This document shows, piece by piece, positions 25,330 through 37,010 of a stretch of 64,000 bases of DNA. The notes below the pieces were generated by a model. The model was not told where the DNA came from. It made no database searches and saw nothing but the letters and a program-made list of their open reading frames with translations. The stretch lies in contig VWZX01007020.1 of the NCBI GenBank assembly GCA_013399015.1, forward strand, positions 1,736,001 through 1,800,000, written 5' to 3'. The position numbers and the translations under genes were made by a program. The stretch's first letter is position 1; every line of letters starts with the position of its first letter. This DNA comes from Galbula dea (lineage: Eukaryota; Chordata; Aves; Piciformes; Galbulidae).

Positions 25330-25931
25330 TGTGATGGTTTGGACCTGGCTCCCTGCCAAATGCCCAAACTCACAGTGAAATCCTTCCCCCTCCCTTCTCT
25401 CAGAGTTTAAGAAAAAAAACTACAAGAGAAAATAAAGAGCCCGAAACAACCCGAACTACATCAAAAGTATTTATATTTATATATATAGCAGTTATGTACA
25501 ATTAAAACACCATGCACACAGCAGAGGGAACCCCCCAAGGGAAGGGGAAAAGGGAAGGAAAAAAGGGAAGAAAGGGGAAAAGCGGAAAAAAGGGAAAAGG
25601 GAAACTAAAACAGGTATGTACACTCGAAACCCAGGATAGAACTAATGAAAACAGAATCTTACAACTCTCCTTAAGATAGCAGAGTCTCACTGACCGACGC
25701 CAGCAACAGCTGCCTCTCAAGGCCTACAAGGCTTGACTCCTCTGCACGGGTGAGACTGATAGCAGAGAACCTGCGTCCTCGGATCCACCAGAAGGCAAAA
25801 GAGAGCGAGGGCCTCTCCCCCTCTGTATTTATACCCCCAGTTACATAAAATCGTGTGGAATACTGGGTAAATATGATCACTTCCCTGGTTACAAACTGGT
25901 TACCAGGAAAAGCCTGGGTCAAACCATTACA
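25330..25931 (-). mobile_element. Complete solo LTR of an endogenous retrovirus (ERVL-like)
   Basis: The 602-bp element has near-perfect inverted ends, TGTGATGGTTT and AAACCATTACA (one mismatch), and is flanked by CCATG on both sides. There is no second LTR or internal gene, so it is what remains after recombination between the LTRs of a provirus. Orientation is inferred as minus: that strand carries GGGGGTATAAATACAGAGG (TATA box, about 25822-25840) followed by a likely transcript start, and its ends resemble other avian ERVL LTRs (TGTAATGG at the start). That strand is also the transcribed sense of the host gene. A purine tract (25531-25608) lies inside. Class assignment rests on the 5-bp duplication and end sequences only. 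Confidence 0.88.
25531..25608. repeat. Homopurine tract inside the solo LTR
   Basis: Nearly 80 bp of GGGAA/GGGAAAA units on the plus strand with almost no pyrimidine. It reads as pyrimidine-rich in LTR sense. It looks like an expanded simple repeat within the LTR and could form triplex DNA. Confidence 0.85.
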
Positions 25932-25936
25932 CCATG
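25932..25936. repeat. Target-site duplication of the solo LTR, right copy (CCATG)
   Basis: Exact copy of 25325-25329, directly after the LTR end. Confidence 0.8.
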
Positions 25937-28900
25937 GGAGGCATGAGTTGAGGCAGCTTGGCTGGAAGAAGAACTGAAGCCCTCAAAAGAAAGATCCAGG
26001 CCAAAGTAACTCATTTTAGATGGAATGAGAGAGACTGGTAATGATTATTTGCTGACATTCAGTTCTGATTTTTTTTTTTAAATTATAGACAGCAGCTTAT
26101 AATTCTCTCACCCTTGCAAGTCTGATCCCATGGTATTGCTGAATTGCCTTGCTTGTTCTTTCTGAAAAATCAAAAAAATGATATGGTATATCTCATTTAA
26201 GACATCATCTCCTCTCTTTGTGCAAACTTCTAATATATTTGGTGGCCTTTTCTCTGAAAAAACTACATCATCTCCATTCATGTAAATATTTTTCCCTGAC
26301 TGAAAAATGTCATATTACCAGAAGATGCAATTTAATTGGAAAGATACATTGTTAAAGCTGTATTTGGTTGTAAAATCCTGGTGTTCTTTAATATAAAATT
26401 CTACCTAGAGTAAATGTAAAGTGGCAAGTGGAAAGATACTTCATGTGAAAAAGAAATGCTGCCTTACAGAGTATAGGAGGAGATAAAACATACTGTATAT
26501 GTAGAAGGTGATGTTCTGGTGCTAATCTAATCTAATGTAATCAAAAAGCAGAAAGCAGAAGGAAAGATGAAAATATCAAACTCTCAAAAAATATTCTCTC
26601 TTCTGATTACTGTTGCCTGCTCTAATTTCAGTAAAGCTTTTACTTTTAGAAGGCAGGAGTAGGGAGGAAAAGGAAGGCAAAATAAGTAACACAGCAAAAG
26701 AAGAATTTAACTTTATTCTTGCAGTAATAATAAAATGAAATAAAATAGTTACTGTTACTATTTCACAAGTTAGTATGACAGCCTGTCTCTTTAGACTGAT
26801 TTAATTCTGGAGGACAGAGGATAACAAGCTTTTTCAGTTCTGACCACAGTTCTGATTATGAAACTGACTTCAAATGGTCTTACAAACCCAAATATTAATA
26901 TAAAGAAATCATTTCACTTCTCTTGGGTCACTATCTCTGATGTGGAACAGTTCAAAATGAGTAGCACTTTCATGGTTTGTGGTTCTTTTTCATGCAAGGT
27001 ATAACACAAAATAAATTGAAATCTTGAAAACTTTTCAAAATACACAATAAACCTGATGTATTTCTTAGTCTGATGAGTATGAAAAACATAAAGAAAAGGT
27101 TTAAATCTGGAGAATAACATAAAAAGAAGAATATACAGGATTAAAACTGGTGTAGACAGCAGCTAATATGTGAATGGTCTTGCAAAAAACTGAGAATATA
27201 CCCAAACTGTGAGTAATTGCATAATGGCTTCACTATTTACCTTATTTAATTCTTTATTCACTTTGCATTGAAAGCATGGATGTTGTCTAATTATTAAGAA
27301 AGCAGAGAGAAGCAGTACACAGCAGTTGATTATATTTTATATACTGCATTCTTTACAAAAATATAAATTGCTTAATTGGCTAATTCAGTAGACCTTAATG
27401 TGCCATTGCTGCAAAGGTGATCAACAGCAACCTTCTGGCAGTTACATGACAGAAAACCAGAACAGACTGCAGATAAAGCATTAATCACTTCAGTTTATCC
27501 TTTCCCATCTGTGTTGGGAGGAAACTACTAGGAAGTTAAATATAACATTTTGAACTTATTTTAATAATACATTTTTAATTTAACACGATAAGCAGTAGCT
27601 CCTATTCCTACTTTGGAAACTATGCTTTGAAATGTTCATTTATCTTCTTGCTGCACAGTAGCCTCTCACTTCTGTAAGATTTCACTTATAGACATACGCA
27701 GAAGAGATTTTATACTAAGAAAAACCTGTTGAAGAGTGCCTTATGTATTAGAGCAATTTTTAAATTTAATTTTTTTAAAAAAGCAACTAATAACATTTTA
27801 TGACAGCATATGATCTGATGACATGTTGGCTTGGCTGCAGGCACCCTATCAAGTGTAGCAAGGGAAAAAGAACAGTACATAATAGAGAAATGATGTACTT
27901 TCCTGTCAGGACAAAATGAGAAAGCCAGTTGTCCATAAAGCAGTAGTACACTGTCTGAACCATACTAGTCTTATGTTAGTAGTTTTCCCATTTTGTTTGC
28001 TTGCTTATCATTAGAGATGTAGGAACACTGCTATGATGCAGCCAGCCAGGAGTAGCAAAGTTGAGAAAGTGTATGCCTGAACATACATCAATGCCACGAT
28101 ATGAGAGCAAAATTTTCAGAGCAAATGAAATGACTGGAACTATGCAATCTATCCACTTCTTTTTTTCCTCCTTTGATTAGTAACCTTCTGCCATGTTTGT
28201 GGTGAACCAGAACACTTCTATGGTCTCTGAGGGACGCAGATATTCTCTTTACTTGAATATATCTTTTCTGTTCTTGGAAAAAATCAGTATTCTAGCAAAG
28301 GCACATACATTTCTTAACTTACAGTTATTTTTCTGCAAATACAAAGTCTGGACTTTGGACTAACAATATAAACCAGCTAAAATGCCAAAAATTTATATAG
28401 GTCATTTTGTGTGAATGAGTGTTGTCAAGTAAGTATCCACTTCTGTCAGTAGACCAGAGGTAAAATCCTAGTGAAGGTCTAGCTGCATATCTGTTAACGA
28501 ATGACCATAGGTCTTTTAAGTAGAAAGAGTTTGAGACAAACTTATCCACAGCTCTATGCTCACCTATCAATGCCACAGAAAAGAAAAAGGGGCATGTGCC
28601 TACATACTGACTTCAGCATTTTACATCACAGTATGATGATGAAAAGCTCATTTTTAACAAAGGGCAGCCCTCTCGCAGGTAGTAAGTGCCAGCAGAGAGA
28701 TCAGAAGCATCTGGGGATGCTAACACCTTAAGCTGTTGCGCTACAATCTGCCAGAACTCATTTGTCAGAGTCTGGAAGCAGTGGGAAGCTGCCATCATCT
28801 CTCCAGATGTGGGTCAGATGAGATGTGTACAATTCCACAGGCCTGAGGGATGTAGTGTCCTTTTCAAGGCTGTTTCCACCCCTCAACCTCTTGGCTTTCA

Positions 28901-31029
28901 ATGTGAGTTGCAAATAAAAGTAAAAATTTAAGTCCCAGTAAAAGGCTTTCTCTCAGCCAGATTCCTACCTCCACCCCTAAAGCAGAAGTCTCATGCAGAC
29001 CTATTGGTCACTCATCTCTTTCCTCAGAGCTATTTTAATTGATTTTTCATGAATCAGAGCTGGATTTAGGGGACCAGCTGGGAGCACACTGCAGCCTAGC
29101 AGCCAGGCTTCTCTCATCCCATGGCTGTCCCTGCACTCCAGAGCAGTAAGGGAAGCACTCAGGGCAGGGATTCCACCAGAGCTGCCCGAGGAACAGAGAG
29201 GAAATGGGACCAGCCAGACTATCTAAACCAGCATCTTAAAGTCCCCAAACAGATTTATGAAAATACTGTGTAAAAGTAGTAATATTCCAGAGGAACTAAA
29301 GTCAAAACCTCCATAAATGGTCTCTTCTTTTGATGGATAATCTGTATTTATTTTAATATGTATATCAACATCTGCTAAGAATTCTCTGAGAAAAGCAGGG
29401 GAATTACAGCAGATTTATTGTCAGAAATTGGAGGATATCCAGATTCAGAATGATTGTCTATCATGCTACCAGACAAGTAGGATAGATTTGTTCTCTTATC
29501 ACAAATAGAAGAATAAATTACTATTATAGAATTTTAAATGCAGATTTTGTAAAACAGCATTCCTAAACTCTATTCTGAAGCTAGACTCACATAAGCAAAG
29601 ATAAAAAGAAGACAAAATAAAGTACTTCCACCCTAGTTGTTTTGTTTTGAAACTACTTACCCTGTAAATCCATACCCTTGAATATCACTTGAAGTCACAT
29701 TAGAGATTTAGGAAGTATTAGATGTTTTTGGGTTTTAAGTCTGTGTACCGGCACTGCTCTGTACGTGTACAGAGAGGTTCCCTGGTTTTGTCACTCTGAT
29801 GCCTTCCTGATGAACAGGAGGAAGACACTGAATGACTGGTCACAGGTCTGGGAAAAACACATTATCTCTAAATTACAGCACTTCACATTGTTGTATTCTT
29901 ATTTGCCAAAGGGCACCTACTGCACAAATAGCATCTTCAGAGATGATTGTGCAGTGAAGGTAACTGAACAAATACTTGACAACTGATAGGAAATTGGGTT
30001 GTTGGATTTAGTAAAGCTTCCAACTACAATTTTGTAATACAAAGCCAAACAAACAAGCCCAAATTTTGCAACAGAGTGGATTCATGTGGAGGCAAGTCAG
30101 CAAAGCAGGTTTTAGAACAAACCATGGCCAACAGCTAGAGTTAATTAATATACTAACTATAGCTAATGCATTTATTACCTACATGCAATAAATACATCAG
30201 CAAATGAGCTGCTGATATACACATGCACACAATTATCAACAGAATGGACTACTGAAAAGGGAGCTTACCTTTCCTGGTTCCCTACTCCCATGAAGGTCTT
30301 TAATACTGCCTATAACTTACAGCATTTACCAGTGTACAGGCTCCCTTATGCACCTGTTCAGAGTAGCAGAGTAGTAGCACACAGATTGGAGCAGTATCTT
30401 CTTTTTTCTACATCTCTCTAGCCCCAGAAAACATACCTGGGAACTATTTTGACCTACAACAGACGACAAGCCCCTGCCTTTTTGCTTCCCACCCTTCTTT
30501 TTGTATCAGGCAGCTAAAATCAGAAGTCAAAACCACTACAGACACATTTCCACAATAGGGACCATGGGGTATGCTTCCTTTAATAGGGTAGGCAGAATTT
30601 GCAGCCATCTAAAACAAGCCAGATCTTGTGTGTTAAACTTCTGGAATACATTAAGTAATTCTGTCACAAAAAGTCCTTAGAGGGGATTTGCAGAAGCCAT
30701 TTGTGAAAACAGGGTATTTCTTTTTGTGTTACTTTCCTGGAGATACTAAGCAGGATAGATTCACAATATCAATCCATAAAATATTGTGTATGCTTTTTAA
30801 TCACTACCAAAAACACCCAGCAAACTGTAATTAAGAAAAGATATATGCTTTCATAACCCAGCCTGAAGCAAGGTGAACAGCTGAACTGAAAGTCAGTGGG
30901 AAAATGCAGCAGAAGTGTACAATACTATGTATTAATTACAGTTTAAAAATAAATACAAGATTTGAACAATATGATACCTTTAAGTAATATGGGGGATTTC
31001 TGGAGATTAAAAAAAATCCACCCATATAG
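25937..31029. other. Unique intronic DNA
   Basis: AT-rich, with a TAATC-like micro-repeat near 26526-26540. Somewhat GC-richer patches occur at about 28640-28900 and 29040-29220. They have short frames on both strands but no recognised domain or transposon. Confidence 0.5.
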
Positions 31030-31105
31030 CATCATAGAATATTTTAGGTTGGAAAGGACCTTTAAAGGTCACGTAGTCCAACCCCCTTGCAGCGACATCA
31101 GAGCT
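31030..31105 (-). mobile_element. CR1 3' tail
   Basis: Reverse complement of a CR1 end: ATCATAGAATATTTTAGGTT, GGAAAGGACCTTTAAAGGTC and TAGTCCAACCCCC. The TCATAGAAT form of the terminal repeat and GGTTGGAAAGGACC block place it in a different CR1 subfamily from the CACAGAATGTTAGGAGTTGG group at 14.5, 19.7 and 36.9 kb. Confidence 0.9.
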
Positions 31106-31121
31106 TTTTCTCAATCCATTT

Positions 31122-31157
31122 GTATATATACATACATATATATACACATACATATAG
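31122..31157. repeat. TA/CA microsatellite
   Basis: Interrupted TATATACATACATA repeats directly beside the CR1 tail at 31.0 kb. Confidence 0.85.
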
Positions 31158-34100
31158 GTTGAGTTCAGGCATAAAGATTGCAATCCCAAACATGCAGTTG
31201 CTGCATCACACTTTGAAACTAACTGCATTAAACACTAACTTTAACACCTATAAGTGCGTTTTCAGAGCCTGAACAATCCTTTGCAATACTGGCACTGTAA
31301 TATTAACATCTACATTTGTCCCCTATACCTTGTTTCATTTTTGTGATACACTTAATTCAAGGAGGAGTCATAAAACAAATGCCATTTTACATGGGTCCTG
31401 AAACCCCTACCTCAGTCTAAGCTTAACACGAAGAGAGAAAAATAATGGTATACTCAACAGACTACCTCCAGTTATTGACTGCAGGAACATAGTTTTTTAA
31501 AATGGCATGTTTAGTGGATTAGGTAGGTGTTTTGTGTCCCGAAATCCAGTTGAATCCTCAGCAGTATGGCTTGCACAAAGATCAAACTTAGCTTTTCATT
31601 TTTGAAACAACTGATTTTAGTGTGCTTAATGTGCATAAGAAGTTATTGTGACAAAGAGGAACCTCTTCCATCTGAAAGCACTACTGCATCACTAGAAAAA
31701 CAGATTGCTGCTTTCAACTATAATGCCTTTTTTAATTATTATACTCTCAATATATAGTGGCATGACAAAAATTGAGTAAAATCTTCTATAAGCTGGTGGG
31801 CAATGCATAGTTTCTATTTGGACTAAATGTAAGAAGCAATTAAGCTTCTTTAAGTAAGCCATTCAAAAACAATATAAACCGCTGGCTCAACCACAGCCTA
31901 TTAAAAGCTGACTTGAGGTGGAGCTGCATGGGCTTTTGCTGGAGGTTGAACACTACCTTAAGGATCTAGCTGTGGTTTGACAGTCCTCTGACATTGTGGT
32001 CACTGGCAGAGAAAAATGTCAAGGTGCTTTGGATACTCTGAGAAAAGAAGAAATAGTGTGCTTATAGTCCCCATATAAAACTTTGCTTGCAGGTGGGACT
32101 GTGCACTCTGGCCTACAGTATTGATCCACCCTCTCTGGCATGCCTGTTGGAGACACAGGCTGTGTCTGAAAACCCCTGAAGAGATGACCCCAGGTGCTGG
32201 CTCACAGATCTAAGTTCAGCAATCTAAGCACACTTTCCCAGAACTTCATCGTTGCAGACACTGCGTTTATAGCTCATTTCTCTTGAAACAAACCCACACA
32301 AAAGGTAAGCAAGTGGACATTTTGGGACACTATACAGAATCCTCTAGAACTAATTTTGCCTGTATTTTAAGCACTACAGGATTTGCATAGCTCTAGACAA
32401 AGCAGTGAAACACCCACCTTGCTACTTCCCTGCAGGTTTCACTATTTCATAATTGAATAATTTTGAGGTTCAGAAAACAGAATCCCAGGCTATACACACT
32501 AGTTTTTTTCTCCCCCTCTCTTCTTTATTGCCTCTTTTTTTGTGTGTGTGTGGTTTGTTATGCAATTACAAGCACTGATCTGGGAAGGAAACATTCCTTT
32601 GTTTTGTCCATGCTTTTTCTGCCTCCTGTTTCTTCCAAGATCTATTTTCATAGCTGAGTCCCCTGACTAGCCTAACGGAGCAATCAATACTTGATTTATT
32701 ACTTCTCCCTAAGGATGAAACTTGAAAAGTTGATTTGTACAAGATAATTGACATTCTTTTGTCCACTGATATTCTGTATGAAACAGGATCAAAGTTTGAA
32801 AACTGAACTAAGGCAAGTCCACCCTCCCTCGAAGCTTAGCAATAGTATCTACCACAAAAATTTGTCCTGATGCTGACTTGCAGTTTTTATCTGAATAAAG
32901 AAGCAAAATGCAGCAGGTGATGCAACCTGCCCTCTTAATGAATCTGCCAGTGATATTTACATGCTGACCCAGATAGACCTGGGCAATCCTCAGTACTGAG
33001 CAGAGTAACAATTCTTGGGATTGCCACAGTAGCCAAGAAAGTCCAAATAGAATAACTCTGTGTAAAACAATTAAATACAGAGAAATCTGTAATTATTGAA
33101 AATGTCTTCCTCATTGTTGAGATGCTTATTTACAAGATTTGTAAGTAAAGCTGTGTCAGAGAAACATGAATTTTTCCCAAAAGGCATCCTGCCAACCCTC
33201 AATACTGCCAGTGGTTTGACTGAAAAAAAAAAGGTGATTCCCTCCTGGATGGACACAGTTTTTAGTTCTATGAGAACTCTCAGAAAGTCCAACATTGTTA
33301 ATAAAAACACAAAGAGAAGCCCTCAATGTCTACCAATCTCCCTAAGCATTTACAATCATCTTCTCTCCCAGAGTTCTCCTACTGGCAGTTAATTTTGCCA
33401 CAGCTGCAGTCTTTCAAACACCCAATTCTGTCTAGTGCTGAGATCAGATCAGCTCACCCTCGCTTAGAGTCAGCTACACAAGTAAGCTTCCTAGCCATTG
33501 AAAGGAGGAATCAATTATTTAGTTGAGGTTAAATGCTACCAAATTCTTGATACATTTTCCCAAGAGAGGAACAATTTAGCACTTTTTATGATAATACAAC
33601 ATAATTTCAGTGTCCTTCTTGCAAAGTTAATGGCTATAGTGTGCCTAGACTGACATTGCAATCCATTTTCTCTCTCCTTTTTTTTTTTAATAAAGCTTGA
33701 AGGACACAGATTTTTTAGATCCCTTGACAGAACTCTTCTAATCTGTGGTGACATTCTTCTCAAGGATCAGTAAACACATGAACAGATGCATAATCAATTT
33801 TGATTTCCTATACATTAATGGATTTTCAATAGTTTTCTACAAAACTATTAACAGCTTCTTTATTAAAAAATATTAGCATTTTGGCTTCTAGACTGCTACA
33901 CTACTAAAATAAAGGAATCTCTTCCCCCACTGAACAGCAGAAACTTTTTTCATTTTTGTTCAACACCCAAACTTGAGGAACATCTGACACAGTATTGAGT
34001 GCTCAATTGTTTCAGAACTTTAATGTGGACTAAAGTATTTCTAAAAAGATATTAAAATTAATAATTCCACTGCAATTATCTGGCCAAATTACTAGCAGTT

Positions 34101-36593
34101 ATTTCTAGTAATTTTAGAGATATAATTGGTAGCAAAACCAAATCCTGCTGCAAGACCTACTCCGGTAAGTGGATTGTCAATGTATCTCTTACTGCATTCT
34201 CTTCAATATTGGAGTAAAGATGCCACTTTAGAGGAATGATGATCTATTCTACACATCTATGAGCACGCTGAGTTCACTATAACACATCTAGTGATGAGAG
34301 CTGTTTGTTCTTATTCTTTGTCCTTTCACATTCAGTTATTTTTTTCCCCTGGAAGTCACACAAGAGCCTACTGTTGCTTTCTCTGGCAATTACAAGCTTT
34401 GCCACGAGATATAAAGCTCTCCTATTTTTAAGGCACTAAATAAATTGAGACCACCATCCTACTAGAAAGCATATGATCTTTTATTTGGGATTACATTTCC
34501 AGGATTTATTTGCCTTATCTTTGAGTCCCAAATCAATTGCCTAGAACAAAATTTGATGGTCCTTGGCAATAGGGCTGTAAAAATTCACTCTTCTGAATAA
34601 TAGTGACAAGTGGAAAATGGTTTATAACCACTTTGTCATCTAACTCAATAATTGTTTTCATGAAAAATAATTACATTTCACAGCAAAAATAGCTTCCTCT
34701 CTTTCTAGGGTAAAAATGTAATTTTCCAATTATGAACCTAATAACCAACTGTAAACCAGTAAGTCTGTATTCCCAAGCATAAGGAAATTCTATCTGGCTG
34801 CATACAGAAGCAGAATGAAAATTACCTTTTTTTTTTTTTCCCCCTCCTTTTCTTAAAGTGATTCTTCTCTTCAATCATATGTCAAAACCAAACTAGCAAT
34901 AGTATGTGATTTGCACTTTACCCCAACTTATCATGAGTAGTAGCAATGACTCATAGGAAAGACAGATAACTCAGGATAACCCAGATAACCCTGGGGAACT
35001 GTGTGAAAGACTTTAAAAATCCCCTTTTAAAGCAACAGCAGGCAGGCTGCAAAACCTAATCCTAGCATTCCGCCTCACAGGCTCCAAAATACTGTCGACA
35101 GCCTGTTCCTTCAGGCTGCAAGAGGCAAGTGGAGCTTCAAATTCGTAAGGTACTTTGTATTCAGAGACTGATACAAGACGCAAAAATCCTGTCTAAAAAT
35201 CTAAGCAGCAAGGAAGGTAAAAATCTAAGCAGCAAGGAAGGAAAGTCTCTAACTGGGCACTTCCCTAAAATCTCCTAATAGCACAGATAATTATCTTTTG
35301 GTAATTTTAAGTGGCTGGTTAGATTTGGCTGGTCTGCTAATTACTAGCGAGAAGATCCTAAATAGTCCTGGCTATTCAAGTCTGTGCTGAACAAGTGAAA
35401 ATATTAATTGCAAAAACTGGAAATACCAATTTAGCTACAGCAATCACAAAACAGTATGTGAAAGATATGTCTGTACAATGTTTGTTTGAATGGCCACTGT
35501 TATTTGGGTTTGATTTTTTTTTTAATCTGGGGATTCAGTCTGATTCACAAACCAATTTAATCAGGCCTGAAGTAAAACACAGAATTAACGTGTGAAACAA
35601 CAAAATGAGAATTGTAAATAATACATTTTGTCTAGTTCACAGTGAATACATATAAGCAATCCCTACAGGGCTCCCAGAACATCAGATTGGTAACAATCTA
35701 TGATAAGAGTTCCATGGAACTATATCTTTCTGTCATATGCAATAAAAGTAATCTGTAAAATTATGTCAATCAAGAGCAGTTTCAAAACACCTTCATGATC
35801 TGCAAGGCAGCCCCAGAGGTACTAAACTGGCAAATAAGGATGGATGTGAAATGAAAAAAAACCACAACAAAAGCACAGTAAGAATCAAGCCCACATTTTT
35901 ATGCACACTTGTATAATACACTGACTTTCCTGCATAACTGCTACTTAAATACGCATTGTCATAAATTACATGACTGTCAGATGCCAACATCTACTGTGAT
36001 GTTAGTAACATTCTGCTTAACATTTGAGGCTTCTTGGAAGCATTTCCTCTTTGTACCTGACATATCCAGCAATTTAGTATCTTTCCCACCTTTCTCCTCC
36101 ACAAGTATGCAGAAATACTGGAAAACTATCACTTTTTTGATGGTTCTTACTGCATCTGATTGAAATCACAATATTTTTTTATCTGCTCAAATGCTACTTT
36201 GATTTGTCTGAATGTATGTTAATATTGATTCTCCTTCTGCTAGAGTGATCAATGCTCAGCTATTTTATAGGTCTTTGACAGTGCTTTCCTCTGTAATTAT
36301 AAATACATTCAAAACAATTTCTCTGTGCTATATAATGAAACATACACAGTTGTCATTGTCTGAGACATTTCTATTATAAACTCAGCAAAGTGGCAGTATC
36401 ACTGCAGTAGTTGTAATACCACTTCAGCAACCACCAACTGTCATTTGGAGCGAGAAGTTTGGTATTCTGGGGAAAAAGACCCTAAATTAGATTTCTATGA
36501 AGTCGATGAAGTAATTCACATATCTCATTGCAATTTTATTATTTATAAGCACTTTTAATAATTTTCTTACCTAACTTAAAACCAAAGATTTTG
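31158..36593. other. Unique intronic DNA
   Basis: AT-rich. It contains a short GT run (32541-32552), a T13 run followed by C5 (34827-34844) and the 24-bp duplication at 35.2 kb. No gene or transposon is recognised. Confidence 0.5.
35194..35241. repeat. Perfect 24-bp tandem duplication
   Basis: The unit TAAAAATCTAAGCAGCAAGG plus AAGG occurs twice in a row with no mismatch, which indicates a recent slippage event. Confidence 0.95.
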
Positions 36594-36880
36594 TGCCTCT
36601 TCTCCCTTGTGACTAGTGACAGGACTAGAGGGAATGGGCTTAAGCTGTGCCAGGGTAGGTTTAGATTAGATATTAGGAAGAATTTCTTTACTGAAAGAGT
36701 GGTAAGATATTGGAATAGGCTGCCCAGGGAGGTGGTGGAGTCACCATCCCTGGAGGTTTTTAAGAAGAGGATAGATGTGTTTCTTCAGGGGATGATTTAG
36801 GGATAAGAGTAGTGTAGGGCTATCGGTTGGATTAGATGATCTTGAGGGTCCTTTCCAACTGTAATGATTCTGTGATTCTG
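36594..36880 (+). mobile_element. CR1 LINE 3' end with relic of the ORF2 C terminus
   Basis: About 290 bp of a 5'-truncated CR1. One frame (36591-36800) encodes the CR1 ORF2 C-terminal segment, including FRLDIRKNFFTERVV and YWNRLPREVVESPSLEVFK, then stops at the normal place. The 3' untranslated part follows with GGTTGGATTAGATGATCTTG, CCTTTCCAACTG and two terminal octamers. The reverse transcriptase and endonuclease domains are missing, so it is inactive. The frame is still open, so the copy is not very old. It faces another CR1 tail 30 bp away. Confidence 0.95.
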
Positions 36881-36910
36881 TTGTGTTTCTGCAATAATAG
36901 TACAGATAGA

Positions 36911-37010
36911 ACCACAGAATTACAGAATATTAAGAGTTGGAAGGGACCTCAAAAGATCATCTAGCGCAACCCTCCTGCCACAGGATTCCCTAGACCAGGT
37001 CACACAGAAG
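36911..37010 (-). mobile_element. CR1 3' tail, tail to tail with the previous copy
   Basis: Reverse complement of a CR1 end: CACAGAATTACAGAATATTA, GAGTTGGAAGGGACCTC, AAAGATCATCTAG and CCACAGGATTCCCTAGACC up to CACACAGAAG. It belongs to the same tail group as the copies at 19.7 and 49.1 kb. Confidence 0.93.

Noticed and set aside
25330..25931. A complete provirus with coding capacity
   Set aside because: Only one LTR is present between the target-site duplications, and no internal gene sequence lies beside it.
36591..36800. A small conserved protein gene (69 codons, FRLDIRKNFF motif)
   Set aside because: This is the C-terminal relic of CR1 ORF2, commonly mistaken for a gene. It is annotated as part of the CR1 copy.
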